From: Hirsutella rhossiliensis
Lineage: Eukaryota > Ascomycota > Sordariomycetes > Hypocreales > Ophiocordycipitaceae
Assembly: GCF_020360975.1 (NCBI RefSeq)
Contig: NW_025408688.1
Coordinates: 744,001 to 808,000 of the forward strand
DNA: 64,000 nt
Reading direction: 5' to 3'
The translations under genes were made by a program, and so were the position numbers. Under the pieces are notes generated by a model. That model saw only the letters and a list, made by a program, of their open reading frames with translations. It did no database searches and had not been told where the DNA came from. Numbering within the stretch: the stretch's first letter is position 1; every line of letters starts with the position of its first letter. Shown here piece by piece: positions 19,097 to 29,652 of this stretch.

Positions 19097-21504
19097 ACGT
19101 ACCTCACTGAGTCATGCAACGCACCACGTCATGCAACAAATTGCCCGACCGGCAAGCCAGAGCGAAAATTAATCCTGCAACCGACACAAACCATTTAAAA
19201 TACTATTAAACATTACAATATGTGAAACACTTCATACAGAGTCTATCTATATGATGGTTTTCTTAGGAAATATGAGCAGGCGGTCTTGTGGTCCGCCCAG
19301 ACCTGAGAGACTGAGAAACCGGCCTCCATACTTCCCTGCGCTTCCGTCGAACGGGAGGTATGTCTTTACCCTAAAGCTCCGGGACTGTGGTCTCGAGCCA
19401 CTGAAGCTTCAGAACCAATCTTTACCCTTTCTTCCTCCGAGTTGTTGCGTGGTTGAATGCCCGTCGCGCAAACCCGCTTCCAACGCCCTCGTTTTCTCAC
19501 CGCTACCATGTCTTTTGTGCCCTCTTACACCAGGCTTTGACGTAGCAGCTACCTCAAACTTGACTTCCCGAATAGCCTGGCGTTCAGCCTCGCGTGCAGA
19601 CCTCTCTGCTTTTAATTTTGCTGCGGCCTCCCGTTTCTCAGCTCGCTTTGCCTCGCGCTCCGCAGCACGCTCTGTCTTCTCTCGAGAACGCTGCTCTCGC
19701 AAGGCCTGACGCATTGCAGCCCGCTGTTTTTCTTCTCGGCAGATTCTCGAGCCTTTTCTTCACGTGATATGGCTACCTGGAGTCGACGATCTTCAATGGC
19801 TTGCTTGCGCTGCTCGTCGGCCTGTGCCTTGTCCGTCTGACGTCGCCGCGCCAGTTCCACCTTGGCTGGACTGAAAAAGACCGGCTGGCCACCACTTTCT
19901 TCCGGATTGAAAAGGCCCAAGGCCTTTCTGCGTTTCCTTTTGTGTGCAAGTTTGAGCGCTTCCTGTAGATCTCGATTTTCGTGTTGTACGAGCTCATATT
20001 GTGTCGCCAGTTTCTCTGATGCTCGGGAGAGCGCTGTGACTCGGAGTCCATCAGCCCTTCCTTGCGGAGACGGCGGGTAATGCGCCGAATAGCCCGAAGA
20101 GAGCCTGGAGTCTTCATCGCCCTTTCCTCAGATGCAGTTTGTGGGGGTGTCACATCACTGCTGTGGCTAATCTTGGACAATACTTTGCCGGGGTCGAGTG
20201 GATGGATTCCTGTGGCCCGCCAACCAGCCTCGATATTTTTGGCCGTAAATGCCTGGTTCCACGCATCACGAAAGAGTGGCCAAAAATTCCGTTTGGTAAG
20301 GCGAATTAACCCCCATCCAATGGACATCAGCTGGTCGGAACCTTGAGCATAATAGGTGGAGAGTGCGGAAAACAGGCCAACATCGAGTGGTTGAAGCCGA
20401 TGAGTTGAGTGCGATGGCAACACAGCAATGAGAATTCGATTCCGATCGGCATAGTCAATGAATTTCAGGTTAATGTGACTATTGTGACCGTCTAAAATTA
20501 AGAGACGGTAGGCACGACCAGCCTTTTGCTTCGTATGGCAGTCAAATATGCGCTGAAGCCAGTGTAAACCCAGTGCATCACAGCTCCAGCCGTTTTCCGT
20601 ACTGGCGAAGAAGGCTACTTCGCTGGAATGGTCAAAATCCTCAAGCCAAGTATCTTGAAAGTCTTTTGACTCCCCCTTTGTAAATGAGGGCCGGTGGCGG
20701 TACGAATAATCTGCACATATGGCAGCGATCAGCGTGATGAACTCCCGGTTCCCGTCTTGGCTTGCCCCGACCAGTTTTCCGCGCCTGAGGGCTTCTCGGG
20801 GGACAACTCGCTTGGTGGAGCGAGAGAGACCAATTTGGAATCCCTTCTCGTCAAAATTATAAACATTTGAGGGACTGATGTTGTACTTTTCGATCTTTTC
20901 GCGGAGCTAGTTGGATTCGGTCAGAAATGGCGACTTTACGGCATTTGACCGAGTATTGTCGGCAGTATACCCCTTGAAATGACGATAAAAAGCAGTCTTA
21001 CTAGATTGAAGAAGTTTTGGAAATGCCTGGAATTATCAGCAGCCTTCCGCTGATGATCTATGGTGCGCAAATACAAGCTCGAAAGACGGTCATGGTGTCG
21101 CTTGCGGAAGCGGCTCACCCAGTTGACACCAAGCTCTGTCCCTGCGATTTCCTCGGCGATATTCTTCAACATCTGAGGGGGTAGGCGGGATACCACGGTC
21201 GGTCAGCTTATTGACGTGCCCAATAAGAATCTCCTCCTGCGCGCTGGTGAGTTTCTGTCGCGAGTAAGAGTTCGCGTCGTGATTTGAGGCTGTTTTGCCT
21301 TTGAAGCGGCGCCACAGCGTGGATTTGTCGATATTGTATCTCCTCGCGGTCTCTGCATATTTAGGGCGATCTTGGGATTGCAGTTCTATAATTGCCTCTG
21401 CAATACGAGGGTTGTGATCCATATCGCGTCAATTTGAAGAAGACGCGTCAGGTGTTGAAAATTGTTGCATGACCTAGTGCGTTGCATGACGCAGTGGGGT
21501 ACGT
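19097..21504 (-). mobile_element. pogo B (second copy of the pogo A family)
   Basis: Near-identical to pogo A but inverted, 2408 bp against 2401. Same terminal inverted repeats (ACGTACCTCACTGAGTCATG and ACGTACCCCACTGCGTCATG) with TA on both sides (19095-19096, 21505-21506). Differences by eye are mostly small indels, for example CCTACCCCCTC here against CCTACCCTC in pogo A. Confidence 0.9.
19409..21422 (-). pseudogene. pogo B transposase, frameshifted
   Basis: The pieces match pogo A: helix-turn-helix from the ATG at 21422, CENP-B second helix region in another frame at 21196-20936, an ATG-less DDE_1 core at about 20880-20430 (FDEKGFQIG, LILDGHNSHI), then 20423-19773 continuous through the region where pogo A has a stop (GWGLIRLTKRNFWPLF), and a charged tail to the stop at 19409 (KRHGSGEKTRALEAG). 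The two copies have different inactivating indels after the helix-turn-helix, so each decayed, or was misread, on its own. Confidence 0.8.
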
Positions 21505-21528
21505 TAGTGTGGCTGCTTGGACGCCGTT

Positions 21529-21566
21529 TTACCCCGCCACAACACGATAGGCTTAGGGCGGGGTAA
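21529..21566. other. inverted repeat, possible Helitron 3' hairpin
   Basis: Ten-base arms TTACCCCGCC and GGCGGGGTAA are separated by 18 bases. Position downstream of the helicase gene fits a Helitron 3' hairpin. Loop length and lack of a clear CTAG-type end argue for caution. Confidence 0.4.
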
Positions 21567-21671
21567 GGACGTAATGGAGCCTTTTCAGGAGCCATCATCT
21601 TGAAGGTCGAAGGAGTCCGAACCGTTGCGAATTATGCAGTAAAGGGTAACAATTTGTCAAGAATCGACCCA

Positions 21672-22342
21672 ATGCCTCCGATTGATTACTCAAAGTGGGA
21701 CAACATCGACACCGATTCGGAGCCAGAGACATCGCCCCAGCAAGCGCCAGCGGCAAAACCACCCGCCGCCCACGCATGCCTCGCCGCCGATGGGTACGTC
21801 AGGTTTGAGGAAACGCACAGCAAGTCGGGGCATGTCGAAGCTGTCATTGTCCGATGCGAGGCCGAGAAACGCAAGTTTCCCCTCTGGTCTGCCACTACAA
21901 TCCCTGCGAATCATGATATGTTTTCGCAGTCGGTGCCCTCCGTCCCAGCGCTCATCGAGGTCCCGCTGGTCCTCTATCGGACGGGGACTCAGTCCGTCAA
22001 CGAGGCAGACCTCGACAACCAGATTGCTACGTACCTCAATATTGATGCCGACTCCGGGTTTGCACCTCAGAATGGCAGTCACAAGTTGGCACCGTCGTGG
22101 TCGCGCGCAAGGACAGGAGGCCATTTTATCCGCAGCATCTTGAAGGAGTGTGGATGTTCTGCGACCACATCTTGGACCTGTTCGGGGAAGGAGACGGGCC
22201 GCCGAGATGGCTTTACAGCCGCCAGGCGTTCGAGAAATGGTGGGTAAATTATTGTGAGGAGCAAAAGCGCTTACGTCCTGGGAAGGGAGGGGAGCGAGAT
22301 CCAGACGATTGGCGTGCGGCCCGGTCACCTTATCAGGTGTGA
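21672..22342 (+). pseudogene. fungal hypothetical protein inside the Helitron (one frameshift)
   Basis: The likely start is the ATG at 21672 (MPPIDYSKWDNIDTDSEPE); the frame is also open upstream to 21600. After an acidic, Pro/Ala-rich N-terminus come FPLWSATTIPANHDMFS, VPLVLYRTGT and LDNQIATYLNIDADSG. A one-base shift near 22072-22095 moves the rest to another frame (VARKDRRPFYPQHLEGVWMF, WLYSRQAFEKWWVNY), ending at the TGA at 22340. It resembles an unnamed conserved family of filamentous fungi known to me only as hypothetical proteins. Orientation opposite to the Helitron genes and lack of relation to transposition suggest a captured host gene. Function unknown. Confidence 0.55.
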
Positions 22343-22389
22343 CTCTTGTACGCACGAAAAGGCGACATGAACGATCGGATTGACCACTG

Positions 22390-24737
22390 TCACTGCTTTT
22401 CTGAACCGCCACCCTCATATGCCCGTCTCGTTTGCGCCGCCAAGTTTGTGATTTTGCGCATTCCATCAAGCATGGCTCGATCTAGCGTATTGTCAATAAA
22501 ATCCTGGTATCTCACGGGACTGAGGAGTTTGATGCCATGGAGCGTAGTACACCTGGACAGTTGAACATAGAGGCTCGTGAAATCGCATTTGGAGGGTTCA
22601 CCATTGGTCACACGATTTCCACGCAGCTCCAAGAGTACCTCCACGAACGTTTTACCCTGGGATTTATCGTCAGTGAGGACGAACGCTGGCGCAACGGGTA
22701 ATCCACGTCGCGTGCATCTTGCCGACAAGAATTTGAAGTGAGAGTTAGTCGAATCGAGCGTATGCGACATGGGTCGGATGAGTACCGTCCCCACCGGGAG
22801 GACGGTATCGCCAAGGCCTTCGTCTCCTCGGACTGCAGAAGAATGCCGAGCGGTGGCCCGAAGTGGATGGTCACGTCATCTGCCAAGCAGTATCCCGGGT
22901 GATTGGGATCGATTATTACATCCACGGCAGTAAAGTCGGCCCCATTCACAACCTTCAGGCCAATGTAGATGTTCTTGTTCACAACCACGGGCATGCCCTG
23001 GGCGTAGAATAAGACGCCGGGGACTTTGCAGGCAGAGTCGTCGCCTTGTCCGATGGTTCGCGCCACGATGTCTGGAGAAAGCGCGCCGCTACGCCAGGTG
23101 TGAGTCGAGACAAAGATACGGATATGCCGCTGGTTGAAGCGCGCCCAGCCAACGACAGCTTCCATGTTGAGGGCCCACCGGGTGCGGTTCAGCGGCGTTA
23201 TAGCACGCAAACCATCGTGGAAGGTGATTTGCGAGCGTCCTACAATGTTGGCATTGAGCAAGATCAGATCTTCATGGGTCTGGCGCCCGTTACGAACTCG
23301 ATCCAGGAGTGCACGGAGTTGGGGATCGTTGCGTGCGCGGACTTGGTCTTCGAGGAGCACCACGGTTTTGAACAGATGCCACAATCTGCAGCCGCTGTGG
23401 TGAGAGATGGTCGCTTGTCGCAGGGGGGTCTCTGTTCGGTCCGGCGGTGTGATGATTAGTAGGCTTGTTTCCCGCACGGGGGCGAACTGGTAGAAGTCTC
23501 CCATCAGTAGAACGACGGGCATCCCGCCAAATGGTTCGTCCGGGCAGTCACGGAGTGCCTGCAGGTGACGACTGACGTTGTGCAGAGTGGCTCCTCCAAG
23601 CATACTGACCTCGTCAATCACGAGTACCAGCTTCTGTTTCCAGATCCACTTCTTCGCCTCCGAGAAGGGGGGAGGCGGTTTGTTTGGATCGCGATGGGAA
23701 TCTAACCCACAGGCCGAGTGGATCGTCGTGCCGCCAATCTGGGCCGCCGAACTGCCCGATGTGCCGGTTATCTGCAGAAGATGCGGCTGGTTCCTCGCCG
23801 CGAACACGTCCTTCAGGGCATCGATAATCCTCGACTTTCCCGTGCCACCCGGCCCGCCGGTGTATTGAAGATGCTGACCCGCTGAGTCCGGATTGGCAGT
23901 ATACTTGTCCAGAAACAGGCAAACGAGTTGAAGGGCCATGGTCTGTAGATAGTTCAGTGTAAAGCTGGCTGCGGTGGTGTGTCCCATCTCCGCGAAGCTA
24001 GTTGCCGGACTGACGTCGACAAGCATCCGAGGGCCTTGTTCATTGAGGTCGCTGCCCGGGAGCGCAGCAGCGGACTCCGTATCGCCGTAGCGAGCTAGGG
24101 TATCGTCGACGTCGGCGCCATCCGCGGAAAGCATGGTCCCCTGAGAACCACTCTCAATGTCGTCAAGCATCCGAAGATGCATTAGCTGTTGGGCCTTGGC
24201 CGCTGCTTGGACATCGTCTCGAGATATTGGAAATTGGCACAAGGCATCACCTTGATCATGGGGTATATTCCGGTACGAATCCTCCTGACGTTGCACCAAA
24301 GGTTGCTCATCTTCCGCCGGGTTCTCTTCGCACAGATCGCGTATTAGGCCTCCAAGGACGGGTGAGTCTTTCGTGGCGTCCGTTTGCTGCACGGCATTTC
24401 GCAAAATCTGGAGTAGAGCTCTGTAGGCCTGACGATGAGCCATCGCTGGAGGCTCCTCCTCGTAGCGGCCATCGTCAAGCGGGTACTCGACGTCAATTGT
24501 GTCGTCACCTTCCGATCGACTGGCCCAGAGCTTCGCGTCCTTGCGCGCGTCTTCGGCAGATTTTCTCAAAAGACCAATGTTGGAGACATGGAAACGGAGG
24601 CGGGGACAAAGCCCCGATCGATGCGTCGTCCATATGTCGGTTATGTCGCCTTGGCTCTCAGAAATAAAGTTCTCCCAAGGGACGAATAACGCCAAGTGTA
24701 GGACCGAATTTCTGCACGGGCTATCAGATAGAGCCAA
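22390..24737 (-). pseudogene. Helitron Pif1-like helicase domain
   Basis: This is the C-terminal half of the Rep-helicase protein, one frameshift (near 24715) downstream of the Rep part. Walker A is GGPGGTGKSRIIDAL (about 23865-23820) and Walker B LVIDEVSMLGG (about 23620-23590). Motif III is VLLMGDFYQFAPV. The last helicase motif (YVQLSRCTTLHGIKLLSPV) is in a second frame at 22794-22390, so another indel lies near 22790. Pif1-like helicases unwind DNA during rolling-circle transposition. Apart from these two breaks the domain is complete. Confidence 0.8.
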
Positions 24738-27187
24738 AACGGTGCCGGGGGGTTTAGAGCGTACCGCTTAATATAGACTGGGTGATCGTCCTCATGGTCG
24801 TCGCTGATGTATCCTTGGAAGATCGGGGTGGCGTACTGGTCGGGCCGTCGAAGCTTTTGGATCCAGTCGTCACAGTCGGAATCCTGGCCATCGAGAAAAT
24901 GTGAGTCGTCTTCACTCCGACCTTTTCGACGCACCAAATGAATCATTGACATGTAGTCATACAGGCATAAGTCTCGTAGAACATGGCCCCGGTACGCGTA
25001 CGCGTCTAGGTATAGAAGGGTTCGCCCTCCTTGCCTCAGACGGATTGTCTCCGCGGGCTGTTCAGCGTCCGTCAGCTCGCCGGCCTGATGGCGGAGATGT
25101 GCCCATAGCCGAAAGATTGCCCAATAGAGCGCCGTCATGTTCAGGAAAGACCAATGCGGCACGTTGGTAAAGTCGGTATCATATCCAAGGAGGTGGTAAC
25201 AGACCTCTACGGCCGAGAGTTGTCGCTCGGAGAAGATCCGATTTGCCGTTCTCATCAGGAATTGACGGCTTTCGTTCAACACTGCCTGCTGCCTGTTGTC
25301 GGGCAGGGCGGGATCTGGTGCGCGAGACGTCGGACGACCGGCTTCGCGGAGTTGGCGGGCAACCTCGGCGGCGAGAGCAATGCGCTTCCACATCGGCGTA
25401 TCCAGTTTGGTGGCGTAGTTCGTGATGTAGTACACCATGGCCAGGCCCTTGGTTTTGGTCAAGATCATCGAGACGTCGTGATTGTGGCGAAGGCCGACCG
25501 CCAATGACTTGTTATACCGGTTGACGAGTGGGTGATTGCGCCGGATCTGAAGCAGACCGTCCTCTGTGAACCCTGTCTCCTCGACGATCTTCCACGGTGC
25601 CTTGAAGCGGCAGGCTGTCCGTCTCTGTGGATCTGCACCCTGTTCGACGATACCCTTCAGAGAATACTTGAGGCAGGTGTACGTGTGGGAGTGCACTTGG
25701 CAACAGTACGCGATGAAGTTGGATTCGTCTTCGAAGGCCGCAGTGAGAGCCGAGGAGCTGGTCATGACCTCCTCCACGGGATCGATGGGCTTCCTCTGTT
25801 GTCGCACGGCTTTTCCGGCATCTTCGTCTAAACACTCGTGAAAGACAGAGTCTACATACCGGATCACTTGGGCACGGTATGCTTCTTCCGCGGGATTGGC
25901 CATATCGTCCATCAGGTTCGGTAACCGCATGTTGCCCTCCAGCCAGAGGAGTCCATGTAAGTGGAGGCTGCCTCGCTCATTCGTCTCCACCGTCGCGTAG
26001 TAGTGGCTAATCTTCCCAAAGATCGATTCCCGGCCTGTATTCACGTATTTGTCAAAGAATAGGGATATTTCTCGGTGGAAGAAGATGCCCGAGCTGACCG
26101 GATCCATGGTGCTGAGGGCGATTCTGTCGTACTTTTCACGGAGATCGGCCAAAAGCTCCTTTGCAGAGTCATAATCGTGCAGCCTATGAATGGCAAGCTT
26201 CATCTTTATCGGATTATTAATGTCGTTGGGACTGATGGTAATCCAAACTGCAGGCATACCGGCCCAAATGTTAACAGCTTGGATCTTCCTCCGCATAAGC
26301 AAACGGGATTCGTTCGAGAGCGGCTGTGCGTGGCCAAAAATCGACAGCTCGCGAAGCAAGACCGATATGTCAGGGTCCGACGTGGTCCTTGTCTCCCGCA
26401 TCTCCGCCTCGGCTCTCTTCAGTCGGTCCTCGTTCAAGTTCGCATACGCTTGCTCGAGCCTGTGGAAGGAATCTTTAGCGACACGGACCATGCTGATGCG
26501 GCGGTTGGAGGAGCGAAGGAGGGTGTTGAATACTAAGAAACAAAAGACAGGATGGGTGGCGAATCGGCCACCATGCCGTTGCAATACGTATCTGGTCCAG
26601 TACTGAAGAGAGTGATTCGGACGACTGTCGGCAGCGTCGCTTTGTCGGCTACGACTCGAGTCGCCCTTCGATTTCGGGCCGCCCCTTCCCCACGGAAAAA
26701 GCTTTGGAAATGTTCGAGGGAAGAAATCTTCGTGCAGGTTGTCTGCAAAATCCGCACCACGCTCCACTCGGACGAACGGCTGGTCTCCCGTAGTCTGGAC
26801 CTGCATAACGCACGGCACAGATGTGCCATGTCGGTCCGGATTGGTGTTGACGATGTCGGCCAAAAACGACAGTTTATCGGTCTCCGCGAAGGCAGCCGGT
26901 CCATCGAGAGGAAACATGCCGGATGTAGACGTCTCACAGACGGTGTCAACTTCCAGGCCGACGGCAGCCGAGTCGGGGACAGGAGTCGCCGGGTCACCAG
27001 GGGAGGGTTGAGTCTGCTCAGTCGACAGAGCAAAGTCCTCATCGCAACACTCAGCGACGAAAGGAGGATCGATCGAGTTCACAAGATCGTCGATACTTCT
27101 GAAGCTGCTTTCCTCCAAGCCTCGATCAGTGTCCGGGACTATGTGGTCCGTTTGTGTCTTCTCAATGGTCGACGGTTCCTCTCTTCG
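24641..27187 (-). pseudogene. Helitron Rep (HUH endonuclease) domain, N-terminally truncated
   Basis: The frame is open from the hAT junction (27187) to 24641. The first ~15 residues of the longer open frame come from the hAT and pogo ends and are not Helitron. The Helitron_like_N region includes FPKLFPWGRGGP, WITISPNDINNP and the HUH motif ETNERGSLHLHGLLWLEG (about 25985-25935). The Rep tyrosine/lysine motif is YYITNYATKLDTP (about 25435-25395). Rep nicks and joins single-stranded DNA. The protein joins the helicase after a frameshift near 24715. The missing 5' part would contain the rest of the N-terminal region. Confidence 0.8.
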
Positions 27188-27201
27188 CAGGGCTCCTAAT
27201 A

Positions 27202-29389
27202 CATGCCCCACCCCCCTTTCGGTAACACCCACCTTTCGGTAGCGCATTAGGAAATATCCCCACCAAAACCCATCAATTTCACTTACACCGATTCCAGCCA
27301 GCTTTGAAGATATTCACAAGCCGTCACTTGGAGTAGATAGAGGATTGATTGAATTCTACTTTTCGATGGTTGAATGTTTGTACAGGGTCTGTGGCCTGTG
27401 CGTACCTTGCACGCGAAATTACCATCCAACCCCTAATCTCCTTCCGCCTCCTGACGATGATTCTTCTCGTTATTCCTCCACCACATGACCAAAATGACCT
27501 TAAAGCGGCCTCGGGTATTTATACGGAGGATATTATGGCTAATGCGATAATTGATGTCACAAAAACGGCTTGTCGCAGTACCGCGCCGCCCAAAGTATGA
27601 CATACCTCAGCAGTCTATTTCCGACAGACTCAAAGGCCAGGTAGCCCTGGCTGATCAGATCCAGCCTCGTCAACTCTTGAGTAAGTCTCAGGAAGCTCGC
27701 TTGGTTTCTTGGATCCTCCGCCAAGAGTCTCTCGGCTATGCTCCCTCCCACAGTCAGATCCGCGCATGTGTGGAGGCTCTTATGAAGCAACTGAACAACG
27801 AGCGGACAGTGGGGCGCAACTGGGTCTCTAAATTCATCAATCGCCATCCGGACATCAAGAACAAGCGTGGGAGACGTCAGGAAGCTAACCGATTTAATGC
27901 TTTTACGCCTCGTGCGGTTCACTGGTTCTTCGATATCAGGAAAAGGAGTATGGATGGATTAAACCAGAAAATACCGTGAATGTTGACGAAGGCGGTATTA
28001 TGTCTGGCTTTGGTGAGTATTTGGCTTGTCTTTCATTACTTTTACTAACCAGACTCTTTTTGCCAGGTTTGGATAGTCTTGTGGTTGGGAGTGCAGACCC
28101 AAAACGGAAGGCCCTTCTGAAAGGGCCACAGTCCCGCAACTGGACCTCATTTATTGAAGCTATCACCGCGGACGGCCGTGTCCTTACCCTGGCATTATCT
28201 TTAAGGGCAAAGAACTTCAGAAACAGTGGTTCTTGACGGAATTCGGCAAAATAGCCGACTGGCATTACATAACGTCGCCCAACGGATGGACGGACAACCA
28301 TATCGCTATTGAGTGGCTTGAGAGGGTCTATTTGCCCCAGACGCGACCAGCCGATGCCTCAGATGCTAGACTGATCATATTAGATGGACATGGAAGTCAT
28401 GCAACGGTGCGTTTCTTTATCCACCTCTGTAGGAATTACCGTTAACCGGGACCAGGATGCATGGATGGCCACATGCTTTTGAACAACGTTTATTGCTGTT
28501 ACCTTCCTGCCCACTGCTCTCATGGCCTCCAGCCGTTAGATAACGGTGTATTCAATGCCTCCAAGGCAGCTTACCGGAAAGAACTTCAGAAATTGACCTG
28601 TTTGACCGATTCTGCGCCTGTTCATAAGGTCAATTTTATACGGGCATATGCTAAAGCGCGCGAGGTTGGAATGACGGCAAAGAATATATTGTCCGGCTGG
28701 AGGGTCACTGGGAATTGGCCGATCTCACGATCCAAGGCATTGCGGCATCCAGAAATTCACGCGGACATTGTAGAGACGTCTCCAAAGTCCGCGCCATTTT
28801 TGGGTTCTGATGATACGCCAAGAAACAGCCGCCAGATTCGCGATTTCGGAAAGAACAAGACTCCTGGCACCCGGAGACGATACGCCGTGATAGCTAGAGG
28901 CTTTGAAGCCCAAGAACAGACGCTTGCCGAGCACAGCAACAGAATCGCGAAGCTAGAGGAAGAAGTGGCCCGGCTGCAGAGAGGCAAGAAGAGGAGAGCA
29001 ATTCCGAACCCGAACAGACGGTTCATGACTCTCAGTGAAGCTTTGGTGGCTGAGGAAGCCATTCCCCAAATTAAAAGCCAAGAGATAGCCGTTGTGCTGA
29101 ATTCTGACACAGAGGAGGAGGCGGTCTCAGAGGTGGAGACAGCTTCAGTGATCGAAGTCAAGGTGGCACCCGAAGCCCTTCCAGTCACCACCAGATCGGG
29201 GCGAATGGGAAAAAAGCGCCGGTACATATAAGAGCGTCCATTTCTCTACGGAATGATATAATTTTTGTGTTTATAATGTTAAGTTCTGATCATATTTCAT
29301 GTAAGTTCAAATGGTAGACTTTTGGTGGAGAATTTTTCAATTGCGCTACCGAAAGGTGGGTGTTACCGAAAGGGGGGTGGGGCATGGGG
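27202..29389 (+). mobile_element. pogo C (pogo-type element, separate family)
   Basis: A ~43-bp inverted repeat, ATGCCCCACCCCCCTTTCGG..., starts at about 27203 and its complement ends at about 29386; there are three extra G at the right end. TA flanks both sides (27200-27201, 29390-29391). It lies 14 bp inside the hAT left end. Confidence 0.85.
27535..29231 (+). pseudogene. pogo C transposase, two introns, one frameshift
   Basis: The start is ATG 27535 (MANAIIDVTK). A missing base near 27590 breaks the first helix-turn-helix; the correct frame resumes as YDIPQQSISDRLKGQ. CENP-B helices follow (RTVGRNWVSKFINRHPD), then the DDE_1 core: NVDEGGIMSGFG with the first Asp, DARLIILDGHGSH with the second. 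Introns fit 28012-28066 (GTGAGT, ACTAAC, CAG) and about 28409-28457 (GTGCGT to CCAG). The C-terminal part has GWRVTGNWPISRSKA, a coiled coil (RIAKLEEEVARLQR) and a stop at 29231. It is the best preserved transposase of the window; only one indel separates it from an open frame. Confidence 0.8.
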
Positions 29390-29439
29390 TAGTGCAAGTA
29401 GTGCGTGTGAACACCCCAAACGGCCCCTTCTGTGCGTGT

Positions 29440-29615
29440 GACGCCACTGGACCAAACTGCCAGTGCACTCGGCCAGGGCGCACTGAACTGGCAGTGCAAG
29501 CCCACATGGTCAAATCAAACTGGCAGTGCAGACCAGATGGCCAAACCAAACTGTCCGTCCGTTCGTCAGCGACAAACTGCACTGCACTGCGAACTGCAGT
29601 TTACACTATCAGTGC
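29440..29615. repeat. hAT left subterminal CAGTGCA array
   Basis: CAGTGCA, CACTGAACTGGCAGTGCA and AACTGCACTGCACTGC motifs recur about every 20-40 bp. They mirror the right-end array at 32620-32830. Likely transposase binding sites (inference). Confidence 0.55.
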
Positions 29616-29652
29616 GATATATAAAATACAGGCTTGGCGCACACGATTGAAG

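Larger units (their letters stand above)
21507..27187 (-). mobile_element. Helitron, 5'-truncated by the hAT element
   Basis: Rep and Pif1-like helicase genes lie on the minus strand. At the 3' side a 10-bp inverted repeat TTACCCCGCC / GGCGGGGTAA (21529-21538, 21557-21566) could be the terminal hairpin, but its 18-nt loop and its distance from a CTRR end are unusual. On the 5' side, homology stops at the hAT end (27187/27188), so the N-terminal part of the protein is lost. A separate gene on the plus strand (21600-22342) lies inside. Confidence 0.7.

Noticed and set aside
27188..27247. first ~15 residues of the Helitron Rep open frame (MRYRKVGVTERGVGHV)
   Set aside because: These codons are the pogo C and hAT terminal repeats read through; they are not Helitron protein.
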